Source: Clostridiales bacterium
GTDB lineage: Bacteria; Bacillota; Clostridia; Christensenellales; UBA3700
Assembly (NCBI GenBank): GCA_014799645.1
Contig: JAAVHQ010000011.1
Span: 1-12,828 of the forward strand
Direction: 5' to 3'
DNA length: 12,828 nucleotides
Shown here one piece after another: positions 7,541 to 12,828 of the stretch. The notes beneath the pieces are model-generated. The model saw only the letters and a list, made by a program, of their open reading frames with translations, made no database searches and was not told the origin of the DNA. A program made the position numbers and the translations under genes. How positions within the stretch are numbered: the stretch's first letter is position 1; each line of letters begins with the position of its first letter.

Positions 7541-8467
7541 ATGAAAATTATAGAAATTGAGAACGTTTCCAAGACGTACGCGCTCAAAGGCAGGAACAAA
7601 GGCTTGCCCGTCAAGGCTGTGGCGAACGCAACTTTGGACGTCGAAGAGGGTGAGATACTCGGCTTGTTGGGAGCAAACGGCGCAGGTAAGACTACGCTAA
7701 TCAAACTTATTCTCGGACTTGCCACCATTGACAGCGGATGTATTAGAGTGGCAGGCTACGACGTGGTGAAGTCGAGAGAAAAGGCTTTGGCGAACGTGGG
7801 CGCGCTTGTCGAAGCGCCGACGCTTTTCGCGGAATACACGGGTTGGGAAAACCTCAAATATTACGCTAAACTTCAAGGCGCGAATATTACCGACGAGAGG
7901 CTTCGCGCTATCGTCGACCTTGTCGGACTAAGCGATAGAATCAACAGCAAATTCAGAAGTTATTCGCTTGGTATGAAACAAAGACTCGGCATTGCGCAAG
8001 CGATTATGCACAAGCCGTCAATACTACTACTTGACGAACCGACCAACGGACTTGACCCATCGGGTATCGCTCAAATGCGCGAATTGTTTATAAATCTAAA
8101 AACCGAACTCGGCACGACGATAATCATATCTTCTCACATGCTCAGCGAAATTCAACAGGTATGCGATAGAGTTGCCTTTATGGCAAAAGGCGAAATCAAA
8201 GCCGTCAAGACTATGGAAGAAGTCAACTACGGCGTGGACGCTTTCAGAAAGTTCTCGATTGAGTGTTCCAATGTCGACGGAGCTTGCGAAATTATAGCAA
8301 GTCAGGGCTTGGAGTGCAAAAAAGAAGGGGGATCGATTATAGTGATTGCCGACCAAAACGCTATCGGCGACGTCGTGACGACGCTTGTCAATTCGGGTAT
8401 CAACGTCTATACCGTGACCAAAATCAAGCGTACTCTCGAAGATCTTTACAAGGAGGTGTCAAAATGA
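7541..8467 (+). CDS. ABC transporter ATP-binding protein, BcrA/LanF-like
   Basis: 308 residues, normal for the BcrA/LanF (bacitracin or lantibiotic self-protection) type of ABC exporter subunit. The nucleotide-binding domain is complete: Walker A GANGAGKT (44-51), signature YSLGMKQR (141-148), Walker B ILLLDEP (161-167), D-loop NGLDPSG (169-175) and switch His199 (SSHMLSE). The Q-loop position reads GALVEAPTLF, with Glu91 in place of Gln, the variant known as the E-loop in LanF-type subunits. A C-terminal domain of about 90 residues follows. The ATG is set by GGAG four bases upstream. The stop codon overlaps the start of the permease gene (ATGA), so the two are translationally coupled. It would power export or membrane clearance of a peptide or lipid-like compound. 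No precursor peptide or biosynthetic gene is nearby, so the substrate is unknown. Confidence 0.92.
   Translation: MKIIEIENVSKTYALKGRNKGLPVKAVANATLDVEEGEILGLLGANGAGKTTLIKLILGLATIDSGCIRVAGYDVVKSREKALANVGALVEAPTLFAEYTGWENLKYYAKLQGANITDERLRAIVDLVGLSDRINSKFRSYSLGMKQRLGIAQAIMHKPSILLLDEPTNGLDPSGIAQMRELFINLKTELGTTIIISSHMLSEIQQVCDRVAFMAKGEIKAVKTMEEVNYGVDAFRKFSIECSNVDGACEIIASQGLECKKEGGSIIVIADQNAIGDVVTTLVNSGINVYTVTKIKRTLEDLYKEVSK
8451..8456 (+). promoter_or_regulatory. Shine-Dalgarno site of the permease gene, inside the ATPase gene
   Basis: A perfect AGGAGG sits within the last codons of the ATP-binding protein, seven bases before the overlapping ATG. It fixes the permease start and supports coupled translation. 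Confidence 0.85.
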
Positions 8468-9489
8468 CAGACTTCAAAGATTTGTTTTCGTGCGAACTTT
8501 ATAAGACCAACAGAAAGCGTACGTTGCTTAAACTCGGCATTGCGCTCGTTGTGATAATTTTGTTTATGACCTTAATCAGCGCGGTACTCAAAAACGTGCT
8601 GGGCGATTTTATCAATAACGTCGGAGGAGAATTTGGCGGCAGTCAAGAGAGCATTGCGGAACTTGAAAGCCAAATACAGTATTTCGAGCAAAACCAAACT
8701 TGGATAAACAAACTTTTGCCCGACAACACGCTCTACGAACTCAAAGCGCGCTTGACTGCGTACAAATATCTCAATGAAAACGGACTCGCGCCAAGCAGCG
8801 TGACCTACTATTCGGCGGGAAGTTTTATGGACTTTAATTTCTACGGCTTTACCGAGATGTGTATGAGCGCGGTAATGACGGTAATTACCATATTTATTAT
8901 CGTAGCGTGCGTGCGCGCAACCTCGGGCGAGTATACGAGCGGCGCGCTCAAAATGCAGTTTATCCGTCCGATAAACAAAAATAAGTTCTTTACCGCAAAG
9001 TGGCTTAGCGTATTCTCAATTGCCGAAGCCTACTTGATAGCGTCGTTTATTCTATCTTTCATAATCGGCGTAATCGTCTATGGAGCAAACTGTCCCAACG
9101 TGCTGCTCATATCAGGCGCGAGCAAAGCCTTTTTGACTTCCGCATTCGGCGCGCTTGTCTTGGGTATGTTCTTCAAATCGGTTATGCTCTTTATGATTGT
9201 GCAAGCGAGTATGTTTATCGGCGCGTTCTGCAAGTCCGCCAACAAAGCGCTTGTTCTCGGTCTCGTATTCATAGCGTTTGAAATAGGCTCGTTGGTAGAG
9301 GAAGTCCTCGCGCTCGGTTACATCGGCTATCTCGGATTTCTCGCCAACATCAATTGGATGAGCGCGCTAAGTCTAGCAGGTCCTGCTTTCAAGGGTATGT
9401 CGCTTGGCACAATGATACCGATTACGCTCGCGTGGGGAGCAGGGTTGATGTATTTTGCGTATAAACGATTTAATAAACTGGAAGTATAA
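8464..9489 (+). CDS. ABC-2 type transporter permease
   Basis: 341 residues, starting at the ATG that overlaps the previous stop by four bases. A full AGGAGG (8451-8456) lies seven bases upstream, which excludes the longer open frame extending left into the ATPase gene. The membrane segments are about 21-43, 131-150, 182-206, 221-250, 262-280 and 314-333. A predicted extracytoplasmic loop (about 45-128) rich in charged and aromatic residues follows the first helix. The stretch SGEYTSGALKMQFIRPINK (154-172) is the conserved region preceding a membrane helix in ABC-2 exporters of the BcrB/LanE sort. The protein forms the membrane channel driven by the upstream ATPase. The substrate cannot be read from the sequence. 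Confidence 0.88.
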   Translation: MTDFKDLFSCELYKTNRKRTLLKLGIALVVIILFMTLISAVLKNVLGDFINNVGGEFGGSQESIAELESQIQYFEQNQTWINKLLPDNTLYELKARLTAYKYLNENGLAPSSVTYYSAGSFMDFNFYGFTEMCMSAVMTVITIFIIVACVRATSGEYTSGALKMQFIRPINKNKFFTAKWLSVFSIAEAYLIASFILSFIIGVIVYGANCPNVLLISGASKAFLTSAFGALVLGMFFKSVMLFMIVQASMFIGAFCKSANKALVLGLVFIAFEIGSLVEEVLALGYIGYLGFLANINWMSALSLAGPAFKGMSLGTMIPITLAWGAGLMYFAYKRFNKLEV

Positions 9490-9623
9490 GTAACCGAGTG
9501 CGTATAGCAACGCACCTTTTGCCTGATCTACGAGACGACACTCGGGGTCACGTACGGGAAGTACGCTCACCGCTCGGTCGCTCTTGCTAAGACAAAATCT
9601 GCATCACTCTCCGCACTCGTTAC
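9490..9623. repeat. 134-base structured element with imperfect terminal inverted repeats
   Basis: The left end GTAACCGAGTGCG (9490-9502) and the right end CGCACTCGTTAC (9612-9623) are reverse complements except for one extra C. Inside are further short inverted repeats: GTGCGT/ACGCAC (9498-9515), CGAG/CTCG (9531-9544), CGTAC/GTACG around GGGAA (9551-9565) and ACCG/CGGT (9569-9578). The element begins at the base after the permease stop. No target-site duplication is visible. It may be a MITE-like dispersed repeat or a structured RNA. It is more GC-rich than the DNA to its right and contains no gene. Confidence 0.5.
9498..9520 (+). terminator. Possible terminator of the ABC exporter operon
   Basis: GTGCGT and ACGCAC form a 6-bp stem with a 6-base loop, followed by CTTTT, eight bases after the permease stop. 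The stem is short and the T run is only four, so it is a weak intrinsic terminator at best. It uses the same bases as the left terminal repeat of the surrounding element. Confidence 0.45.
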
Positions 9624-9665
9624 AAACTTTTAATTTGTCACCTCGACCGCAGTGGATAGGTCTTA

Positions 9666-9929
9666 TCATTTTTCCTTGGTTTCCATTGGTATCGGTTCGA
9701 TTAAATCATTTATTGATATTTTCAACACTTGTGATAACGCGTATAGTTCAATATCAGTTACTGTACGCGAATAATCTTCTATTCTCGAAATAGAGCCGCG
9801 GCAAACGTAAACCGCGCAAAGTTCCAGTTTGTTGGATAGTTGTTGTTGACTCATGTGTAATTCTTTACGACGCTTTTCCACGTTTGCGCCGATTAGATTC
9901 ATTTTCTTTCCGTCGATAATTCTTGCCAT
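9666..9929 (-). CDS. Small XRE-family helix-turn-helix regulator
   Basis: 87 residues, essentially a single Cro/C1-type HTH domain. Residues 12-80 follow the family pattern: NLIGANVEKRRKELHMSQQQ, then SNKLEL, a longer loop with CAVYVCRG, the recognition region SISRIEDYSRTVTDIELYAL, and a last helix ending in ISINDL. It should bind DNA as a dimer. The start chosen is the ATG at 9929; the ATG at 9902 (MNLIGANV), preceded by GGAAAG, is a real alternative. A longer frame from a TTG at 9971 is unlikely because it would run through the inverted repeat at 9953-9971. The gene is divergent from the lipoprotein gene, with two matching palindromes between them, so autoregulation and control of the lipoprotein are likely. 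Its target is inferred from position only. Confidence 0.85.
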   Translation of the reverse strand: MARIIDGKKMNLIGANVEKRRKELHMSQQQLSNKLELCAVYVCRGSISRIEDYSRTVTDIELYALSQVLKISINDLIEPIPMETKEK

Positions 9930-9952
9930 ATTTTGCTCGTTTTTATAAAATT

Positions 9953-9971
9953 TTGTCTTGACATAAGACAA
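9953..9971. promoter_or_regulatory. Operator-like inverted repeat 1
   Basis: TTGTCTTGACATAAGACAA has 7-bp perfect arms around 5 bases. It shares the outer TTGTC/GACAA and 14 of 19 positions with the palindrome centred 49 bases away at 10011. It lies 24 bases upstream of the regulator's ATG and contains the TTGACA that could be the -35 of the lipoprotein promoter. It is a probable binding site of the adjacent XRE regulator. Confidence 0.65.
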
Positions 9972-9986
9972 TTTATATAGTAAACT
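9958..9986 (+). promoter_or_regulatory. Candidate promoter of the lipoprotein gene
   Basis: A perfect TTGACA (9958-9963) is followed after 17 bases by TAAACT (9981-9986, four of six matches). Transcription would start near 9993, before the second palindrome, so both palindromes could block it. A second TTGACA at 9988 has only a TATGAT 14 bases further on, which is too close for a standard promoter. The exact promoter is uncertain. Confidence 0.35.
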
Positions 9987-10001
9987 ATTGACAAAATAGA
10001 A

Positions 10002-10020
10002 TTGTCCTATGATAGGACAA
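10002..10020. promoter_or_regulatory. Operator-like inverted repeat 2 (perfect palindrome)
   Basis: TTGTCCTATGATAGGACAA is a perfect palindrome, with 9-bp arms around one central base. It ends just before the AGGAG ribosome binding site of the lipoprotein gene and matches the repeat at 9953-9971 at 14 of 19 positions. It is a probable binding site of the divergent XRE regulator. In RNA it could also form a hairpin just ahead of the ribosome binding site. Confidence 0.7.
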
Positions 10021-10034
10021 AAGGAGAAAAACTT

Positions 10035-10916
10035 ATGACAAAACTAAAAAAGGGTTTAGTATTATTGTTAATATTAACAATAGTATGCTCGCTATTTGCG
10101 CTAGTTGCTTGCGTAGACCCTAATGCGCAACAACCTGAAACACCTGACGGAGAGCAGGAAGAACCAATCGAAGAACAAGAGCCGAGCGATGAAGAAATAG
10201 CAGTGTCAAGTATACTGATTGAAAATAAGACAATTACTATGGAAAGCGGCGGAGAGTATACTATCAATTACGCCGTTACTCCTGCGAACGGCAAAGTCGA
10301 ATTTACGTTGCCCAACGGGAATTTGTTGGATTACACAGTTGTATCCGTCGGAGTAGTAAAAATAAATGCTAAGACTTCGGGAACGGGTAAATTCAAAATC
10401 AGCGCAACTAATAATACAAATATTTCTGACGAGTGCGACGTTACGGTCAATCCACCACAAGGATATAGCCAAGTGGAAAACAACGCAACTAGACTCAAAT
10501 TTGTATATCCGTCCACGTGGAAAAACGTCACTGCTCCCAATACCGGCGTGGTGCTATGTTATCAAGACCCAATAAATACTTCCAGTAACATCAACTTGAC
10601 GTCTCAAATCAAGACTACGGAGTATTTGAATGCAACTGCTCAAGACTTCAAAACTACTTTGTCCAACACGTTCACAAATATGGGATATTCAATAGAATTT
10701 TCAAAGTGTGAACTTCAAAAATATGAGAACAATACAGCTCTCCATGTAATAATGGAATATACGCTTACTTATGGAGCAAATTCAGTAGAATTTCACCAAG
10801 AGCAGTTTATTAGAAATACAAGCGTTAGGACTTACGCTTTGACGTTGACGTTTAGTATGGATAACGTCAATACCGATTATTCAAATATTTTACTTAAAGA
10901 ATTCATTACTTGGTAA
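10035..10916 (+). CDS. Lipoprotein with Ig-like and PsbP/DcrB-like C-terminal domain
   Basis: 293 residues. The ATG at 10035 is set by AGGAG eight bases upstream; starts further left would fall inside the palindrome. The lipoprotein signal peptide has K3-K6 basic residues, a hydrophobic core (7-22) and lipobox LVAC with Cys26, so the mature protein is anchored to the outer face of the membrane. An acidic, Pro/Glu-rich linker (27-55) follows. Residues 57-138 look like a Big-type Ig fold (VSSILIENKTITMESGGEYT through DVTVNPP). Residues 143-293, from YSQVENNATRLKFVYPSTWK, resemble the PsbP/DcrB-like fold seen in many bacterial lipoproteins; this is tentative. Control probably comes from the divergent HTH gene and the two palindromes. 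Its function is unknown. A strong terminator follows 14 bases after the stop. Confidence 0.85.
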   Translation: MTKLKKGLVLLLILTIVCSLFALVACVDPNAQQPETPDGEQEEPIEEQEPSDEEIAVSSILIENKTITMESGGEYTINYAVTPANGKVEFTLPNGNLLDYTVVSVGVVKINAKTSGTGKFKISATNNTNISDECDVTVNPPQGYSQVENNATRLKFVYPSTWKNVTAPNTGVVLCYQDPINTSSNINLTSQIKTTEYLNATAQDFKTTLSNTFTNMGYSIEFSKCELQKYENNTALHVIMEYTLTYGANSVEFHQEQFIRNTSVRTYALTLTFSMDNVNTDYSNILLKEFITW

Positions 10917-10930
10917 CCTAAAGTATTTTA

Positions 10931-10961
10931 TGGGCAGGGCAAAAGTCCTGCCTATTTTTTT
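10931..10961 (+). terminator. Intrinsic terminator of the lipoprotein gene
   Basis: GGCAGGGC and GTCCTGCC form an 8-bp stem (one G-U pair) closed by an AAAA loop. T-A and G-U pairs can extend it at the base, and it is followed by TATTTTTTT. This is a classic Rho-independent terminator and it separates the lipoprotein gene from fhs. Confidence 0.9.
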
Positions 10962-10993
10962 GCCATATAGCCGCTGTTATTTTCTATTTAGAC

Positions 10994-11022
10994 TTGACTT
11001 TGTTGAGTAATAATTATAAAAT
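10994..11022 (+). promoter_or_regulatory. Promoter of fhs
   Basis: TTGACT (10994-10999) and TAAAAT (11017-11022) are spaced by 17 bases, each matching the sigma-A consensus at five of six positions. They lie after the upstream terminator and about 35 bases before the start codon. GAGG four bases before the ATG is the ribosome binding site. Confidence 0.55.
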
Positions 11023-11055
11023 TAAATATATATTATAAAATATTCGTGAGGTTTT

Positions 11056-12714
11056 ATGAAAAGCGATATTGAAATTGCAAACAGCGTCCCATTATTGCCT
11101 ATTCGCAAGATTGCGGAAAAACTCAATTTGAATGAAAACGAACTTGAAGCCTACGGCAACAACAAGGCGAAGATTGCCAAAAAGCCGTCGCCGAAGACGG
11201 ATAATCTTGTCTTGGTCACGGCTATCAATCCCACGGCTTTCGGCGAGGGAAAGACTACGACTTCAATCGGTCTTGCCGACGGTATGAATAAACTCGGCAA
11301 AAAAGTTTGTCTTGCTTTGAGAGAGCCTTCGCTCGGACCGGTATTCGGTATCAAAGGCGGGGCGACGGGCGGCGGTATGGCTCAAATCGCGCCTATGGAA
11401 GACATCAATCTTCATTTCACGGGCGACATTCACGCAATCACGACAGCCAACAATCTTATTTCCGCTTTGATTGACAACCATATTATGCAGGGCAACGAAC
11501 TTAATATCGACCCCGATAAGGTTGTGTGGAAACGCTGTATGGATATGAACGACAGAGCGTTGCGTTCAATAGAAGTCGCTCTCGGCGGAGAGAAGAACGG
11601 AGTGCCGAGAAAGGACGGATTCAATATCACGGCGGCTTCGGAGATTATGGCTATACTTTGCTTGGCAAGCGATATCAAAGACCTCAAAAAGAGAATAGGC
11701 GAGATTATCATCGCTTACGATAAAAAGGGCGACGCGGTCACTTGTGCGAGGCTCGGCGGCGTGGACGCGGTAGCGATTACGCTCAAAGACGCGTTGAAAC
11801 CAAACCTTGTGCAGACCTTAGAGGGCACGCCTGCGATAGTGCACGGCGGACCGTTTGCAAATATCGCTCACGGCTGTAATTCGATTATTGCGACACGACT
11901 TGCTATGAGCCTAGCCGATTACGTCATCACGGAAGCGGGCTTTGGCGCAGACCTCGGCGCGGAAAAATTTCTTGACATCAAGTGCAGAGTTGCGGGCATA
12001 AGACCTAAGGCGGTCGTACTTGTCGCAACCGCTCGCGCGCTCAAATACAACGGCGGTATCGCAAAAGAGGACGGAGCGAAAGAAAATCTCGTCGCGCTCG
12101 AAAAGGGTATGCCCAATCTTATCGGACATATACGCAATCTCAAAGAGGTCTACGGCGTGAACGTAGTCGTTGCGGTCAACAAATTTATTACCGATACCGA
12201 CAAGGAAATTCAAATGATAGAGGACGCTTGCGCGAAAGAAAACGTGCCTTGCGCGTTGTGCGAATGTTGGGCAAAAGGCGGCGAAGGTTCGATTGAACTT
12301 GCAAAAGCCGTATTGTCCGCTCTTGACAAGCCTTCGACTTTGAATTTCGCATACGATCTTAATATGAGCGTTGAAGAGAAGATTTTTGCGGTTGCAAGCA
12401 AAGTTTACGGAGCAAGCAAAGTGGAGTTCAGCGAGCAGGCGAAAGCAAGCCTTGCGCAAATAGAAAAGTTGGGCAAAAGCAATCTGCCCGTTTGTATCGC
12501 AAAGACGCAGTATTCTTTCTCCGATGACGCGACGAAGTTGGGAAGGCCTACGGGCTTTACAATGAAAGTGAGAGATATTGAAATAAGAGGCGGCGCAGGA
12601 TTTTTGGTCGCGGTATGCGGAAATATTATGCTTATGCCCGGTCTTAGCAAACGCCCAAGCGCGCTCGGTATGACAATCGACGACGAAACGCAAGAAATCA
12701 GAGGGTTGTTCTAA
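11056..12714 (+). CDS. fhs: Formate--tetrahydrofolate ligase
   Basis: 552 residues, the normal full length. The enzyme joins formate to tetrahydrofolate using ATP, giving 10-formyl-THF in the cytoplasm for purine synthesis, formyl-Met-tRNA and other one-carbon routes. In acetogens it is a step of the Wood-Ljungdahl methyl branch; nothing here shows that pathway is present. The diagnostic regions are intact: the P-loop PTAFGEGKTTTS (59-70), the block REPSLGPVFGIKGGATGGGM (89-108) followed by HFTGDIHAI (120-128), the segment TLEGTPAIVHGGPFANIAHG, and EAGFGADLGAEKF. The C-terminal end ALGMTIDDETQEIRGLF is also typical. The ATG has GAGG four bases upstream and a good promoter. No terminator lies between it and the glnS start 25 bases on, so the two probably share a transcript. 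Confidence 0.97.
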   Translation: MKSDIEIANSVPLLPIRKIAEKLNLNENELEAYGNNKAKIAKKPSPKTDNLVLVTAINPTAFGEGKTTTSIGLADGMNKLGKKVCLALREPSLGPVFGIKGGATGGGMAQIAPMEDINLHFTGDIHAITTANNLISALIDNHIMQGNELNIDPDKVVWKRCMDMNDRALRSIEVALGGEKNGVPRKDGFNITAASEIMAILCLASDIKDLKKRIGEIIIAYDKKGDAVTCARLGGVDAVAITLKDALKPNLVQTLEGTPAIVHGGPFANIAHGCNSIIATRLAMSLADYVITEAGFGADLGAEKFLDIKCRVAGIRPKAVVLVATARALKYNGGIAKEDGAKENLVALEKGMPNLIGHIRNLKEVYGVNVVVAVNKFITDTDKEIQMIEDACAKENVPCALCECWAKGGEGSIELAKAVLSALDKPSTLNFAYDLNMSVEEKIFAVASKVYGASKVEFSEQAKASLAQIEKLGKSNLPVCIAKTQYSFSDDATKLGRPTGFTMKVRDIEIRGGAGFLVAVCGNIMLMPGLSKRPSALGMTIDDETQEIRGLF

Positions 12715-12739
12715 TAAATATCAAGTCAAAGGAATATAT

Positions 12740-12828
12740 ATGGAAGAGATTAAATCAACAAACTTTATTGAAGAATTTATCAACGAAGACTTAGCGTCGG
12801 GCAAGATAAACGAGATTATCACTCGTTT
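12740..12828 (+). CDS. glnS: Glutamine--tRNA ligase, N-terminal fragment (runs off the window)
   Basis: Only 29 complete codons are present. They read MEEIKSTNFIEEFINEDLAS then GKINEIITR, matching the N-terminus of bacterial GlnRS, where N-F-I...I-x-x-D-L-x-x-G-K...V/I-x-T-R-F precedes the PPEPNG-HIGH catalytic start. The HIGH motif would lie just beyond the window edge. GluRS does not carry this leading segment. The ribosome binding site is AAAGGAA (12728-12734), five bases before the ATG. The gene follows fhs by 25 bases with no terminator, so it is probably co-transcribed. Having GlnRS means the organism can charge tRNA-Gln directly, whereas many Firmicutes use the transamidation route. 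Confidence 0.8.
   Translation, partial: MEEIKSTNFIEEFINEDLASGKINEIITR

Noticed and set aside
8263..8463. Upstream extension of the permease reading frame into the ATP-binding gene
   Set aside because: The extension is Arg-rich with no domain character, overlaps the real ATPase frame, and a perfect AGGAGG marks the ATG at 8464 as the start.
9508..9630. Open frame on the plus strand reading CLIYETTLGVTYGKYAHRSV and onward to a TAA
   Set aside because: It is about 40 codons with no start codon and no ribosome binding site, and it lies inside the inverted-repeat element. Better explained as a frame left open by chance in a structured element.
9930..9971. Longer N-terminus for the XRE regulator from a TTG at 9971
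   Set aside because: It would place the start inside the inverted repeat and upstream of any plausible leader. The added residues do not belong to the HTH domain, and ATG starts at 9929 or 9902 are available.
9988..10013. Promoter made of TTGACA at 9988 and TATGAT at 10008
   Set aside because: The spacing is only 14 bases, too short for a standard sigma-A promoter, and the TATGAT is part of the palindrome.
11911..12693. 260-codon open frame on the minus strand opposite fhs
   Set aside because: fhs in this region is unmistakable and full length; the opposite frame has no recognisable domain and is a shadow.

Overview
The window reads as chromosomal DNA of a Gram-positive, probably anaerobic member of the Firmicutes/Clostridia. 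The DnaD-like plus DnaI/DnaC-like replication pair, the strong AGGAGG-type ribosome binding sites, formate-tetrahydrofolate ligase, and a GlnRS start all fit that assignment. The huge MBG/Ig-like surface protein suggests an uncultured gut lineage, for example a Christensenellales-type genome. The phylum-level call is fairly secure; the finer placement is a guess from gene content.

Layout. (1) Bases 2-4939 (+) hold the 3' part of a very large envelope protein: about a dozen tandem Ig-like modules, an acidic linker, two hydrophobic helices, a coiled-coil region with VEK/VEV repeats, and a lysine-rich C-terminal domain. (2) A strong hairpin (4967-4995) separates it from a convergent two-gene operon on the minus strand. 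That operon encodes an unusually long DnaD-like protein (7373-5952) with four internal DnaB_2-like units, followed 3 bases later by a DnaI/DnaC-like AAA+ ATPase (5948-5040). (3) Divergent from that operon is a translationally coupled ABC exporter pair of BcrA/BcrB or LanF/LanE type (7541-8467 and 8464-9489). (4) The exporter's stop codon directly abuts a 134-base structured element with imperfect terminal inverted repeats (9490-9623). (5) Next is a divergent pair: a small XRE-type regulator (9929-9666, minus) and a lipoprotein (10035-10916, plus). The space between them contains two near-identical 19-base inverted repeats that look like operators. (6) A textbook terminator ends the lipoprotein gene. 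After it, a good promoter drives fhs (11056-12714), and glnS begins 25 bases later and runs off the window.

How the parts relate. The DnaD/DnaI pair presumably acts in loading the replicative helicase. The exporter pair is self-contained. The regulator and lipoprotein look like an autoregulated unit in which one small repressor controls both promoters. fhs feeds formyl-tetrahydrofolate into purine and one-carbon metabolism and probably shares a transcript with glnS. Nothing here is a recognisable defence island, prophage or CRISPR locus. The least ordinary items are the regulator/lipoprotein unit with twin operators, the inverted-repeat element, the multi-unit DnaD-like protein, and the architecture of the giant surface protein.
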